Assembly (NCBI RefSeq): GCF_039541855.1
Contig: NZ_BAABHA010000008.1
Location: 1-64,000, forward strand
Origin: Solirubrum koreensis
GTDB lineage: Bacteria > Bacteroidota > Bacteroidia > Cytophagales > Hymenobacteraceae
Reading direction: 5' to 3'
Length of the DNA: 64,000 nt
Part shown: positions 33,387-42,687 of the stretch, in pieces
Layout of the letters: every line of letters starts with the position of its first letter
Position numbering within the stretch: the stretch's first letter is position 1
Notes under the pieces: model-generated
What the model saw: only the letters and a program-made list of their open reading frames with translations
The model's database searches: none
What the model was told of the DNA's origin: nothing
Program-made: the position numbers and the translations under genes

Positions 33387-33553
33387 CTTTTGGCAGCCCG
33401 CGCCAGCCGGTAGCGTAACACGCGGCTTCCGGCCCATTCGGTATAGGCTGCTCTTGTAACCTTCCCGCGCTTTGGGTTGAGCAAGGAGCATTGCTTCGCC
33501 GGACCCCTGATGAAAGAAGCAACGCGGAAGCAGCGCCCCAACCCGTCGTTTTC

Positions 33554-33603
33554 CTGGCCCCGGTTGGCTTATCCGGCATGTCGGACAAGCCAACCGGGGC
33601 CAG
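33554..33603. repeat. 50-nt near-perfect hairpin
   Basis: CTGGCCCCGGTTGGCTT pairs with AAGCCAACCGGGGCCAG, and the stem continues inward to about 24 bp with two mismatches. No T tract follows on either strand. It may end the hmp transcript without a U tail or be a palindromic repeat. Confidence 0.55.
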
Positions 33604-33671
33604 TACGCTTGCAGTCAGGTGTCGTTTCACATGCCAGAGCAACCCGGTACCCGCCGGGGCAAGTCCGCACA

Positions 33672-34094
33672 TTAGCTTACCCAGTCGCCGGCGGCTTCGG
33701 GCTGGTGTAGCACTTTCTCCACCAGGTACGTTGCATTTCCATTGGGCACGGGCCACTCCACTACGTCGCCCACGCGGCAACCTAGTACGGCCGTTGCTAC
33801 GGGGGCCAAAATGGAAATTTTCCGGTTGTTGATGTCCGCGAATTTGGGGTAGGCCAGGGTAATTTCCAGCTCCTTGTTGCTGCTCATGTCGCGGAGCTTC
33901 ACCCGGGAGTTCATCGTCACTACATCCGGAAGAATGTCGTGAGAATCCACCAGCTGGGCGCGCTTGAGCTCGTAGCTCAGGCCCGCCACTCGGCCATTGC
34001 CGTGGACCTGGCGCTCCAGTTGTACCAGTTGCGTAAGCCGGTCGTAGTCTACCCGGGTGATGTAGATGGGGTTTCGGTGATACGATGCGTCCAT
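33672..34094 (-). CDS. GreA/GreB-family C-terminal domain protein (Rnk-like)
   Basis: 140 residues. An N-terminal helix pair (YDRLTQLVQLERQ...) is followed by the Gre C-terminal FKBP-like domain: VTMNSRVKLRDMSSNKELEITLAYP, ISILAPVATAVLGCRVGDVVEWPVPNG, the region conserved in GreA, GreB and Rnk. The N-terminal part is too short for the full coiled coil that reaches the polymerase active site, so it resembles Rnk, which binds RNA polymerase without cleaving the transcript. It stands alone. Confidence 0.85.
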   Translation of the reverse strand: MDASYHRNPIYITRVDYDRLTQLVQLERQVHGNGRVAGLSYELKRAQLVDSHDILPDVVTMNSRVKLRDMSSNKELEITLAYPKFADINNRKISILAPVATAVLGCRVGDVVEWPVPNGNATYLVEKVLHQPEAAGDWVS

Positions 34095-34496
34095 GTGAGA
34101 AAAGGTGAAGGTTGGAAGTCAGGCACTGAATTTTCTCATCGGCGGCACTCCGGAAGCCGGACTCGGGTACCGGGCACCCCGCCGAAACACGTTATAAAGC
34201 TGATGCACTGCGGAATGCGGGCGCCGCGCACCCCTTTGTTCTACGGTGGCCTTAACGGTTTCCCACAACCCCGGCCCTCGGCCGAAAGCCCTGGCCGCAG
34301 CGGCAAAGCCGGCCAACACCTCGGCTGAATGCATTGGAATTGGCAGGCCGTCATACACGAGCGCAGCAGAATATTTCGGAGAAAAAAATCCGCGTAACGC
34401 GCCTGCAGGAGCGCTACGCAGCAATTCTTTCGGCAGGCAGAAGCAAAAAACCCGTTTCGCAGCGCGCCATGCCGTCGGCGTGTGTTTCAGCCCCGC
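34095..34496. other. intergenic stretch
   Basis: No supported gene. A minus frame at 34119-34424 has no domain and an implausible start. The stretch separates the Gre-like gene from the end of the efflux operon. Confidence 0.4.
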
Positions 34497-35939
34497 CTAT
34501 TGCCAGCCGCCGCCCAACGCCCGGTACAGATGCACGCTTTGCAGCAGCTGCGCCTGGCGCGACTCGGCAAGGCTCAGCTCAGCTTCGAGCACGCTGCGTT
34601 GCGCGGTAATTACTTCCAGGTAAGTGGCGTAGCCGGCCACGAACAGCTCATTCGAGGTGGTTACGGCGCCGGTCAGCAGGTTTACTTCGCGCTGGCGTGC
34701 GGCGGCGGCGGCGCGGTAGTTTTCCAGCCCTTGCAAGCCGTTCACCACCTCCCGAAAACCCGTTTGCAGGGCCTGCTGATAGCGGTAATAGTTTTCGAGG
34801 TTGCCGGCCACGGCCTGGCGGTAATCGGCCTTGAACTGGGCCCGGTTGAGCAAGGGACCCGCCAAGCCGGCCAGGGCACCATAGGCAAGGGAAGCCGGAT
34901 CGAACAGCACGCCGGCGCGGTAAGCGTTAAAGCCGACGTAAGGCGTGAGGGTGAGCGTGGGCAAAAAAGCAGCGCGGGCAGCGTCTACATTGGCGCGGGC
35001 GGCCTGCAGCTCCAGCTCGGCCTGCCGCACATCCGGGCGACGCAGCAAGGCCGCGGCGGGCACCCCGGCACCGAGGCGAGCGGGCAGCTCCTGATTCAGC
35101 AACGGCCGCCCGCGGGTAATGGGCCGACCAAAGCGCCCGAGCAGCTGGTTTAACGCGGTTTCGGCCTCGGTAACGCGCTGCCGTGCCTCGTGCGAAAGGC
35201 TTTCGGTGCGCTCTACCTGGGCCCCAAACTGCTGCACGGCCAGCTCGGTGGCGCGGCCGGCCTGCTTTTGCACGCGCATCAAGCCCAGCGCCTCGCGTTG
35301 CAGGGCCGTGTTGCGGGCCAGCACGGCCAGCTGGTTGTCGGCCGTCAGCAACTCGTAATACAGGCGCGCCACTTCGGCCACCACGGTAGTGGTAACCAGG
35401 TTACGGCCTTGCTCCGAGGACAGCACGCGCAGGTACGCGGCCTTGCGCTGGCTGCGCAGCCGGCCCCACAGGTCTATTTCCCAGGAGCTGCGCAGGCCCA
35501 CGAAGAACTCGGGCGTGACCGGGCCCGGAATGCGCTGCTGCCCGTCGATGTTGGGCGAGAGGTTGGTATCGAAGTTGCCCACGCCGTTCAGGGTGTAGCG
35601 CCCGAAACGGTCGGCGCCGGCCGATGCTACGCCGGATACGGTGGGCAGCAAGGCGCCACGGCGGGCCAGGTAGCCGGCGCGGGCGCTTTCCACGCGCTGC
35701 AGGGCCACCTGCAAATCCAGGTTTTGCCGCAAAGCCGTGTCGATGAGCGCGACCAGCGCCGGATCCTGGAAGTACTGCCGCCAGGGTCGGTTGCCAGCAT
35801 TCAGGGTGTCGGCCGCGGCGGTGGGTTTGGTGAACGTAGCAGGCACAGCCGGGCCCGCGGTGGGCTCGACGGGGGCGGCCACGCGGCAGCCGGTGGCCAG
35901 CAAAAGGGAACCAGCAATAAAAACGGAAAACAGGCGCAT
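34497..35939 (-). CDS. outer-membrane efflux channel (TolC/NodT-type lipoprotein)
   Basis: 480 residues. A signal peptide with lipobox (LLLATGC, Cys18) precedes two repeats of the outer-membrane efflux family with long Ala/Gln/Leu-rich coiled coils; typical marks are WRQYFQDPALVALIDTALRQNLDLQVALQRVE, RSSWEIDLWGRLRSQ, LRRPDVRQAELELQAARANVDAARAAFLPTLTL and the C-terminal TGAVTTSNELFVAGYATYLEVITAQR. It forms the exit duct of the RND pump encoded upstream, from which it is separated by a 246-bp gap with an inserted repeat element. Confidence 0.93.
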   Translation of the reverse strand: MRLFSVFIAGSLLLATGCRVAAPVEPTAGPAVPATFTKPTAAADTLNAGNRPWRQYFQDPALVALIDTALRQNLDLQVALQRVESARAGYLARRGALLPTVSGVASAGADRFGRYTLNGVGNFDTNLSPNIDGQQRIPGPVTPEFFVGLRSSWEIDLWGRLRSQRKAAYLRVLSSEQGRNLVTTTVVAEVARLYYELLTADNQLAVLARNTALQREALGLMRVQKQAGRATELAVQQFGAQVERTESLSHEARQRVTEAETALNQLLGRFGRPITRGRPLLNQELPARLGAGVPAAALLRRPDVRQAELELQAARANVDAARAAFLPTLTLTPYVGFNAYRAGVLFDPASLAYGALAGLAGPLLNRAQFKADYRQAVAGNLENYYRYQQALQTGFREVVNGLQGLENYRAAAAARQREVNLLTGAVTTSNELFVAGYATYLEVITAQRSVLEAELSLAESRQAQLLQSVHLYRALGGGWQ

Positions 35940-35975
35940 GTATCAGGGTGATTTTCGTGAAGGCGAGGGCTCACG

Positions 35976-36175
35976 CTGGCACGAGTTTAGCGCAGCGTAA
36001 CTCGTGACGAATAATGAGGTGGAGGCTGCGCCTCCACTGCCGCAAAAGCGGCAATGCGGGACCAGCTCGGCAGATTCGTGCTAGCTGGCATCGTTCCGGC
36101 GGGCCGTTCTGATGCGAGGCGCAGCCTCGCCCGAATAGTCGGCACGAGTTACGGCTTCGCCTAAACTCGCGCCAG
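35976..36175. repeat. MITE-like palindromic element in the efflux operon
   Basis: A 200-bp block bounded by inverted repeats of about 34 bp (35976-36009 and 36140-36175), sharing CTGGC-CGAGTTTAG and CGTAACTCGTG. Inside are two further hairpins, GTGGAGGC-TGC-GCCTCCAC (36019-36037) and GCGAGGC-GCA-GCCTCGC (36114-36130). It has no coding capacity. It sits between the pump and channel genes and may alter the amount of channel mRNA. Confidence 0.65.
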
Positions 36176-36185
36176 TGAAGCCTGG

Positions 36186-39100
36186 CTAATGCGCCACCAG
36201 CTGCCGTTCCTCCCGCACTTCCTTTACTTCTTCCAACTCGTCCTCGTCCAGGTTTTTCACCTTCTCGAAGGAGGCAAACAGCACGTACAGGCCCGGAATG
36301 AGCACCATGCCGAACAGCGTGCCGATGAGCATGCCGCCCGCCGCCGCCGTGCCGATGGAGCGGTTGCCCAGGGCGCCGGCGCCGCTGGCAATAACCAGCG
36401 GAATCAGACCCGCAATGAAGGCAAACGACGTCATGAGGATAGGCCGCAGGCGCGACACGGCGCCTTCCACGGCGGCATCGAGCACCGAAGCTCCCTGGCG
36501 CCGCCGCTGCTCGGCAAACTCGATGATGAGAATGGCATTCTTACCCAGCAGGCCCACGAGCATTACCAGCGCCACCTGGGCGTAGATGTTGTTTTCCAGG
36601 CCCAGCAGCTTCAGGCTGACAAAGGCGCCGAAGATGCCCGTGGGCAGGCTCAGCAGCACGGGCAGCGGCAGCAGCAGGCTTTCGTACTGCGCGGCCAGCA
36701 GCAGGTACACGAAAATGAGCACCACCCCGAACACGTACAGGGCCTGGTCGCCGCTCAGGATTTGCTCCCGCGTCATGCCGCTCCACTCGTAGGCGTAGCC
36801 GCGCGGCAGCTCCTTGGCCGCCACTTTTTCGATGGCCGTAATGGCGTCGCCGGAGGAGTAGCCGGGGGCGGCGTCGCCGTTGAGCATGGCCGAGGTGTAC
36901 ATGTTGTAGCGCGTGAGCTGGTCGGGGCCGAAGACGCGCTCCAGCTTCACGAAGGTGGAAAAGGGCACCATCTCGCCGCGGTCGTTTTTCACGTGCAGGG
37001 CCAGCAAATCTTCGGGGCGGCTGCGGTACTGGGGGCCGGCCTGCACCATCACCTTGTACATCTGCCCGAAGCGAATGAAGTTGGAGGCGTAGTAAGAGCC
37101 CATCAGCGTTTGCAGCGTGCTCATGGCCGCGTCGATGGTCACGCCCTTCTTGGCGGCCATGTCCTGGTCGACGTGAATGAGGTACTGCGGGAAGTTGGGG
37201 TCGAAGCTGGTGAAGGCGCCGCCGATGGCCGGGTCCTTGCGCAGCGCCGTGAGGAAAGTCTGCGACACTTCGGCGGTTTTCTGTAGGTTGCCGCTGCCCG
37301 ATTTGTCGAGCAGGCGTAGCTCGAAGCCGCTGCTATTGCCGAAGCCCGGCACCGTGGGCGGCGGCAGAAACTGAATATCGGCGTCGCTGATGCCTTTGGT
37401 TTTCTCCTCCAGCTCGGCAATGAACTGGGCCACCGACTGCTCGCGCTTATCCCAGGGCTTGAGGTTAATCATGCCCATGCCGTAGCTGGAACCAGCCACT
37501 TCGTTTACCAGGCTGTAGCCGGCCAGCGTCGATACCGACTCCACCGGGCCCAGCTTGCTGGCAATGCGCTGCACCTCGTCGAGCACGGCCTCGGTGCGCT
37601 CCACGGTGGCGCCGGCGGGCGTGGTCACGTTCACGTACACCATGCCCTGGTCCTCAGTCGGGATAAAGCCCGAGGGCAGAATCTTATTCACGCCCCAGGT
37701 GGCTACACAGAAGCCAATGAGCACGGCCAGCGTAACCATGCGGCGCCCGGCAATGGCCCGCAGCAAGCCCTGGTAGCGGCCCGAAAGCGCATCGTACCGC
37801 TTATTAAAGCCCGCGAAGAAGCGCGCCATGACGCCCTTGGGCTCGGCGCCGGCCTCCGCCGGCGTGTGCTTGAGCAGCAGCGCGCACAAAGCCGGCGTCA
37901 GCGTTACGGCGTTAATACCCGATATGACGATGGAAATGGCCAGCGTGAGCGAAAACTGGCGGTAGAACACGCCCACCGGCCCGTCCATAAAGGAAACCGG
38001 GATGAATACGGCCGACATGACGAGGGTAATGGCAATGAGCGAGGAGCTGATTTCGCCCATGGCCTCGAAGGTGGCGGCCCGCGCCGGCAGGTGCTTTTCC
38101 TGCATCTTGGCGTGCACGGCCTCCACCACCACAATGGCGTTATCGACTACAATACCAATAGCCAGCACCAGCGCAAACAGCGTGAGCAGGTTGATGCTGA
38201 AGCCCAGCACCTGCATGAAAAACAGCGTGCCGATAAGGGCCACTGGCACGGCCAGCGCCGGAATAAGCGTGGAGCGCCAGTCCTGCAAAAACACGTACAC
38301 GATAACGAACACCAGCAGGAAAGCCTCGATCAGCGTGCGCAGCACCTCATTGATGCTGGCGTCGAGGAAGCGCGACACGTCGTAGGCAATGCTGTACTTC
38401 ATGCCGGGCGGGAAGGAGCTGGTTTGCAGCTCGGCCATGCGCTTTTTCACGTTGGCAATAACGTCGGAGGCATTCGAGCCGGGGCGCTGCTTGAGCATGA
38501 TGGCCGCCGAGGCCTTGCCGTCGGTTTTGGAGGCCATGCTGTAGGTGAGCGAGCCGAACTCCACGTCGGCCACCTCGCGCAGGCGCAGCACCGAGCCGTC
38601 GGCGTTGGCCCGCACCACGATGTTGCGGTACTGGTCGGGCTCGAAAAATTTGCCGGTGTAGCGCAGCACGTACTGCATGGATTGGGCCTTGTCGGCGCCC
38701 GAGCTTTCGCCCGACTTACCCGGGGCGGCCTCTACGTTCTGGGCCCGGATGGCGGCCACTATTTCGTCGGTGCCCACGTCGTAAGCCGCCATGCGGTCGG
38801 GCTTGAGCCACACCCGCATGGAGTACTCGCGGGAGCCCATGATTTCGGCAAAGCCCACGCCATCAATGCGCTTGAGCTCCTGCAGCACGTTGATGTCGGC
38901 GAAGTTGTAGATGAACTTCTCGCCGGCGGCCTTGTCGTCGCTCGTGATGTTGAGGTAGAGCAGCATGGAGTTGACCTCCTTTTCCGTGGTCACGCCGGCC
39001 TTGATAACCTCCTCCGGCAGCTCGTCGAGAATGGTCGTCACGCGGTTCTGCACGCCCACGGCGGCAAGGTCGGGGTCGGTGCCCACCTTGAAGAAAATGG

Positions 39101-39371
39101 TGATGAGCGTCACGCCGTTGTTGGAGCTTACCGAGTTCATGTAGGTCATGCCCGGCACGCCGTTGATGGCGCGCTCCAGCGGCGTGGCCACGGCTTTGGC
39201 ACACACCTCGGCGTTGGCGCCGGTGTACTTGGCCGTTACCGTTACGGAGGGCGGCACGATGTCGGGGAACTGGGTGATGGGCAGCGACACCAGGGCCAGG
39301 CTGCCCAGCAGCACCAGGAACACCGAAATTACCAGCGAGAGAATCGGCCGTCGGATGAAAATATTGAACAT
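36186..39371 (-). CDS. RND multidrug efflux pump, HAE1 (AcrB-type)
   Basis: 1061 residues from ATG 39371 (a TTG two codons upstream is less likely). The first helix MFNIFIRRPILSLVISVFLVLLG is the family hallmark. Twelve membrane segments and two large periplasmic loops follow; ALVLAIGIVVDNAIVVVEAVH contains the Asp pair region of helix 4 for proton relay, and GFIPTEDQGMVYV and LVGLLGKNAILIIEFAEQRR are typical second-half motifs. It exports drugs or other amphiphiles by proton-motive force, together with the adaptor upstream and the channel downstream. Confidence 0.96.
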   Translation of the reverse strand: MFNIFIRRPILSLVISVFLVLLGSLALVSLPITQFPDIVPPSVTVTAKYTGANAEVCAKAVATPLERAINGVPGMTYMNSVSSNNGVTLITIFFKVGTDPDLAAVGVQNRVTTILDELPEEVIKAGVTTEKEVNSMLLYLNITSDDKAAGEKFIYNFADINVLQELKRIDGVGFAEIMGSREYSMRVWLKPDRMAAYDVGTDEIVAAIRAQNVEAAPGKSGESSGADKAQSMQYVLRYTGKFFEPDQYRNIVVRANADGSVLRLREVADVEFGSLTYSMASKTDGKASAAIMLKQRPGSNASDVIANVKKRMAELQTSSFPPGMKYSIAYDVSRFLDASINEVLRTLIEAFLLVFVIVYVFLQDWRSTLIPALAVPVALIGTLFFMQVLGFSINLLTLFALVLAIGIVVDNAIVVVEAVHAKMQEKHLPARAATFEAMGEISSSLIAITLVMSAVFIPVSFMDGPVGVFYRQFSLTLAISIVISGINAVTLTPALCALLLKHTPAEAGAEPKGVMARFFAGFNKRYDALSGRYQGLLRAIAGRRMVTLAVLIGFCVATWGVNKILPSGFIPTEDQGMVYVNVTTPAGATVERTEAVLDEVQRIASKLGPVESVSTLAGYSLVNEVAGSSYGMGMINLKPWDKREQSVAQFIAELEEKTKGISDADIQFLPPPTVPGFGNSSGFELRLLDKSGSGNLQKTAEVSQTFLTALRKDPAIGGAFTSFDPNFPQYLIHVDQDMAAKKGVTIDAAMSTLQTLMGSYYASNFIRFGQMYKVMVQAGPQYRSRPEDLLALHVKNDRGEMVPFSTFVKLERVFGPDQLTRYNMYTSAMLNGDAAPGYSSGDAITAIEKVAAKELPRGYAYEWSGMTREQILSGDQALYVFGVVLIFVYLLLAAQYESLLLPLPVLLSLPTGIFGAFVSLKLLGLENNIYAQVALVMLVGLLGKNAILIIEFAEQRRRQGASVLDAAVEGAVSRLRPILMTSFAFIAGLIPLVIASGAGALGNRSIGTAAAGGMLIGTLFGMVLIPGLYVLFASFEKVKNLDEDELEEVKEVREERQLVAH

Positions 39372-39479
39372 AAGCAAGTAGCGCGGACTTTGCAGCCCGC
39401 GTCTAAGTGGATGTTTGGGAGGGAAAAAGCCCTATGCGGGCGTGGCTTTGGGCGTTACAACTGCGGACTTGCGGCCGGT

Positions 39480-40625
39480 TTACTGCGCGGCCAGGAGCGA
39501 GTCCAGCGCCACGGGGCGGGGCATTATGCGCTGCCCGTTTTTCAGGCTGGCTGCCCCCTCGTACACCACCTGCTCGCCGGGTTGCAGACCGGCTTTTACC
39601 ACGTAAAAATCCCCCGTGCGGGTTTGCGGCGTAATGTTTCGCATGTGTACCGTATTGGCCTTGTCTACCACGTACACGTAGTTTTTGTCCTGAATTTCGA
39701 ACACCGCTTTCTGCGGCAGCAGCAGGGCCGCCGGCAGGGTATTGGTCAGGCGGATGCGGCCTGAGGCGCCGTGCTTAAGCATGCGCTTCGGGTTTTCGAA
39801 CCGTGCCCGGAAGGCCAGGGAGCCGGTGTTGGGGTCGAACTCGCTTTCGGTGGTTTCGATGCGGCCTGCCTGCGGGTAGAGCGTGCCGTTGGCCAGGGTG
39901 AGGCGCACCGAGTCGGAGTGACGCTCGGGGTGCAGCTGCCGCGATTTTACGTACTCCAGGTACTCGCTCTCGCCCACTTTAAAGTAGGCGTACACCTGGT
40001 GCAGGTCGGATACCGTGGTTAGCAGAGTGCCTTCCTCTACCAGACTGCCCATTTTAAGCGGAATCCGGTCGATGATGCCGTCGAAGGGCGCGCGAATGAG
40101 GGTGTAGTTCAGGTGAAGCCGGGCGGCGGCTTCGCTGGCCCGGGCTTCGGCCACGCGGGCTTCGGCATCCTGTACTTTGCTGGTGGCCAGGGCCAGCTCG
40201 GTTTTGGTAATTACGTTTTTATCGACCAGCAGCTTCACCCGGTCGCGCTCTACCCGGGCGGCGGCGGCCTGGGCCTGGGCACCGGTTAAAGCCGCCTGCG
40301 CCTGGTTTAACTTGTTTTGGTAAGCGCTGGCATTGAGGCGAAACAGCGGCTGGCCTTTTTTAACGGGCCGTCCTTCATCCACATAAATATGCTCCAGAAA
40401 CCCTGCTACCTGGGCCCGCACCTCTACGTTACGCACGGCCTGCACATCGGCCACGTAGTCGTGAAACAACTCCTGCTCGGTGGTTTTCAGGGTTACCACG
40501 GGCAGCACGTCGGGGGTGGCGGCCGTTTGCGGACTCTTGCCTTCAACCGAACAGCCGCTTATTCCGGCCGCTACTACAGCCGCCAATACGCCCGCCCAAT
40601 GCCGCGGGCGGAGCGGGTTTTCCAT
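39480..40625 (-). CDS. RND periplasmic adaptor (AcrA/MexA family)
   Basis: 381 residues from ATG 40625; an ATG at 40673 would add a charged 16-residue stretch before the signal peptide. Lipobox GISGC near position 25. Lipoyl-like half (VRAQVAGFLEHIYVDEGRPVKKGQPLF), coiled-coil hairpin (AYQNKLNQAQAALTGAQAQ...), second lipoyl half (YTLIRAPFDGIIDRIPLKMGSLV), beta-barrel and membrane-proximal domains. It bridges the pump to the channel. It precedes the pump gene by 108 bp on the same strand. Confidence 0.93.
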   Translation of the reverse strand: MENPLRPRHWAGVLAAVVAAGISGCSVEGKSPQTAATPDVLPVVTLKTTEQELFHDYVADVQAVRNVEVRAQVAGFLEHIYVDEGRPVKKGQPLFRLNASAYQNKLNQAQAALTGAQAQAAAARVERDRVKLLVDKNVITKTELALATSKVQDAEARVAEARASEAAARLHLNYTLIRAPFDGIIDRIPLKMGSLVEEGTLLTTVSDLHQVYAYFKVGESEYLEYVKSRQLHPERHSDSVRLTLANGTLYPQAGRIETTESEFDPNTGSLAFRARFENPKRMLKHGASGRIRLTNTLPAALLLPQKAVFEIQDKNYVYVVDKANTVHMRNITPQTRTGDFYVVKAGLQPGEQVVYEGAASLKNGQRIMPRPVALDSLLAAQ

Positions 40626-40693
40626 GGGTTTCAAAACGGAATACGTGCGTGGTTTCAAGGGCGTGAAGCTCATTAGAGGGCTGAAAAAACAGG

Positions 40694-40963
40694 TTATTGC
40701 TCGGCCAAAGCAGGTCCCGGCATTTGGGACCGGAGCAGCACCAGAAGGCTATCCTGCTGCTGGTGCTGCTTTTGGCACTGGGCCAGCAGGCGTTGGGTTA
40801 AGTGGAGGTCGGCGGTGGTGGCGGTTAGCTCGTGGTTGGGGTCTTCGGGCCAGGGCTCGGGGTTCACGGTGAGCAGCAGCACATTTACCCCAAACGACAC
40901 CACCAAGGCCCCGCCAAACAGCAGGGTCAGAAAATGAGTAGCCCGGGGGGAGTTGCGCAGCAT
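40694..40963 (-). CDS. small single-pass membrane protein upstream of the efflux operon
   Basis: 89 residues from ATG 40963 (the frame extends to 41017, but that part has no coding character). One membrane segment (about 13-34, FLTLLFGGALVVSFGVNVLLL) is followed by a periplasmic-looking stretch with HELTATTADLHLTQRLLAQCQKQHQQQDSLL, probably a short coiled coil. It is 68 bp upstream of the adaptor gene, same strand. No family is recognised. It could be an accessory subunit or sensor of the pump; context is the only support. Confidence 0.55.
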   Translation of the reverse strand: MLRNSPRATHFLTLLFGGALVVSFGVNVLLLTVNPEPWPEDPNHELTATTADLHLTQRLLAQCQKQHQQQDSLLVLLRSQMPGPALAEQ

Positions 40964-41053
40964 AGCAAGTGAGGCGGGTAGTGCCAATGGAACGTGGCAC
41001 AAAGGAGTAGCTGGCACATGAAAATGAGATGAGAACTATATTAGAAAACATGA

Positions 41054-41097
41054 AAGCCCGAGCGGCCGCGCACAACTTGGCGCGGCCGCTCGGGCTT
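41054..41097 (-). terminator. terminator-like hairpin after the histidine kinase gene
   Basis: AAGCCCGAGCGGCCGCGC (41054-41071) pairs perfectly with 41080-41097 around an 8-nt loop. On the minus strand GGGCTTTCATGTTTTCT follows, a weak T-rich exit. It separates the two-component genes from the efflux genes. Confidence 0.6.
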
Positions 41098-41121
41098 GCG
41101 GGGAACTCGCGGCAGGGTGGC

Positions 41122-42504
41122 TTACAGCGGCGTGGCCGGCAGCCAGATGGAGGCGGTGGTGCCCTGCCCGAGGGCGGAGGTAATTTCCAGCCGGCCGCCG
41201 TGGCGCTGCACAATGCGCTGCGTAAGCGAGAGGCCCAGGCCGTAGCCGGGCCGGGTGAGGGCGCCGGTGGCCCGGTACAGGGGCTCGTAAATGCGGTTAA
41301 GCTCGTTGGGTGCAATGCCCGGCCCGGCGTCGGTAATGCGCACCAGCAGGGTACGGGCGTCGGCGTAGTCTACTTCCACCCGCACCGGGTTAGCGGAGTA
41401 CTTGCCGGCGTTATCGAGCAGGTTTAGCAGGGCCGTGGTGAGCAGCTCGGCGTTGCCGGGCAGCATAAATAAATCGGCCTCGGTTTCGGTGGGGAGCGTG
41501 CCAAACACGAGGCGCCACTCGCGGCCGGGGTAAGTGGCGCGCACTTGTACCAGGGCCTGGTTCAGGCACTCGTCGAGGCGCACGGGGGCAAAGGCGGGCA
41601 GTGCCCCCTCGGCCTTGGCCAGGTTCAGCAGGCCGTTGGTGAGCGAGCTGAGGCGGCGAGCGGCATCGAGGCTCTGGGCCATGCTCTCTTTGGCTTCGGG
41701 TAAACTGGTATCGTACTCCAGGGCGGTTTCCAGGGTGCCGGTGAGGGTGGTGAGCGGGGTGCGCAGCTCGTGCGAGGCGTGGGCCAGAAAGCTTTTCTGG
41801 CCTTCAAAGGCCTGTTGCAGGCCGCGGAGCATGGAATTGAACACCCGCGCGAGCTGGGCCAGCTCGTCGCGGCCGTTGCCTTCGGACAGGCGCCGGCCCA
41901 GGTTGGTGGCCGAAATGCGGCCGGCCTGCTGGGTAATGCGGGCCACCGGCCGCAGGGCCGATTCGGCAAAAAACCAGCCTGCCAGAATGGTGAGAATGAG
42001 CGCACCCAGGTTGCCCAGGCCCAGCAGCAGCGCCAGTTGCCGCAGGTGCGCCCACCCAACCTGATCAACGGCCGATACGATAATGCGGTACTGCTCGCCG
42101 TTGCCCGTGTCGGAAAACAGCAACCCCACCGTTTCGCGGCGGCCTTCCCGCGGAAAAGCCACCACGGGCTCCTTCACCATAAGCTGCAACCGCGCCCGGT
42201 TCATGGCTTGGCTGCCGGCATCGGCGTTGCTGTAGCGCAGGGTATTGTCGGGTCCGTAAATGCTGATTTGCTCCTGCGGCAAGGTGAGCAGGTCGGCCCA
42301 GCGCAGGCTGTTGAGCATGCGCGCTTCCAGCTTATAGGTACGCACCAGAATGCGGCCGGCCAGGGTGCCGCTGTTGGCCAGCCGGTGCTCAAAGCGCTGC
42401 GCCCGCGTGCTGGCGTTGAAGTAGTAAATAAAGGCTGAAAAGCTGAGCTGAATACCCAGTACAAGCAGGGTAAACCGGAGCATCAGCTTGTTGCGAATCA
42501 GCAT
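41122..42504 (-). CDS. sensor histidine kinase (HisKA type)
   Basis: 460 residues. Two membrane segments (about 8-28 and 150-172) enclose a periplasmic sensor part. A HAMP-like linker (ESALRPVARITQQAGRISATNLGRRL) leads to the dimerisation domain with the phospho-acceptor His in SHELRTPLTTLTGTLE and an ATPase domain with N box (LLNLLDNAGKYS), G1 box (ITDAGPGIAPNEL) and G2 box (GYGLGLSLTQRIV). It lies downstream of its response regulator gene and next to the RND operon, a layout common in metal or drug resistance systems (CusS/CzcS-like). The signal is unknown. Confidence 0.93.
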   Translation of the reverse strand: MLIRNKLMLRFTLLVLGIQLSFSAFIYYFNASTRAQRFEHRLANSGTLAGRILVRTYKLEARMLNSLRWADLLTLPQEQISIYGPDNTLRYSNADAGSQAMNRARLQLMVKEPVVAFPREGRRETVGLLFSDTGNGEQYRIIVSAVDQVGWAHLRQLALLLGLGNLGALILTILAGWFFAESALRPVARITQQAGRISATNLGRRLSEGNGRDELAQLARVFNSMLRGLQQAFEGQKSFLAHASHELRTPLTTLTGTLETALEYDTSLPEAKESMAQSLDAARRLSSLTNGLLNLAKAEGALPAFAPVRLDECLNQALVQVRATYPGREWRLVFGTLPTETEADLFMLPGNAELLTTALLNLLDNAGKYSANPVRVEVDYADARTLLVRITDAGPGIAPNELNRIYEPLYRATGALTRPGYGLGLSLTQRIVQRHGGRLEITSALGQGTTASIWLPATPL

Positions 42505-42518
42505 AAGCAGTGAGCGTT

Positions 42519-42552
42519 ATTCGTTGTCAGTTGTTCGTTGTCCGTTGTCAGG
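42519..42552. repeat. short tandem-like CGTTGTC repeats
   Basis: TTCGTTGTCAGTTG, TTCGTTGTC and CGTTGTCAG follow each other between the response regulator and kinase genes. This is an intergenic repeat of unknown role, similar in style to the GCTGTTAGC/GCTGACAGC units near nosZ. Confidence 0.5.
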
Positions 42553-42687
42553 TTCGCTTAAGAGTCTGTCTGACAACCACCAACGCACAACCCGTTTACT
42601 GTTAAACGACTTCCTAAACGAGGGGGCCGTGCCCAAACCAGGCCGGCTGGCACGAACAGGATGGCACGCGACAAAGGGCCTCCGCTC

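Noticed and set aside
34119..34424. 101-residue minus-strand frame in an intergenic gap
   Set aside because: No domain, Ala/Arg/Pro-rich, no ribosome-binding or promoter signal.
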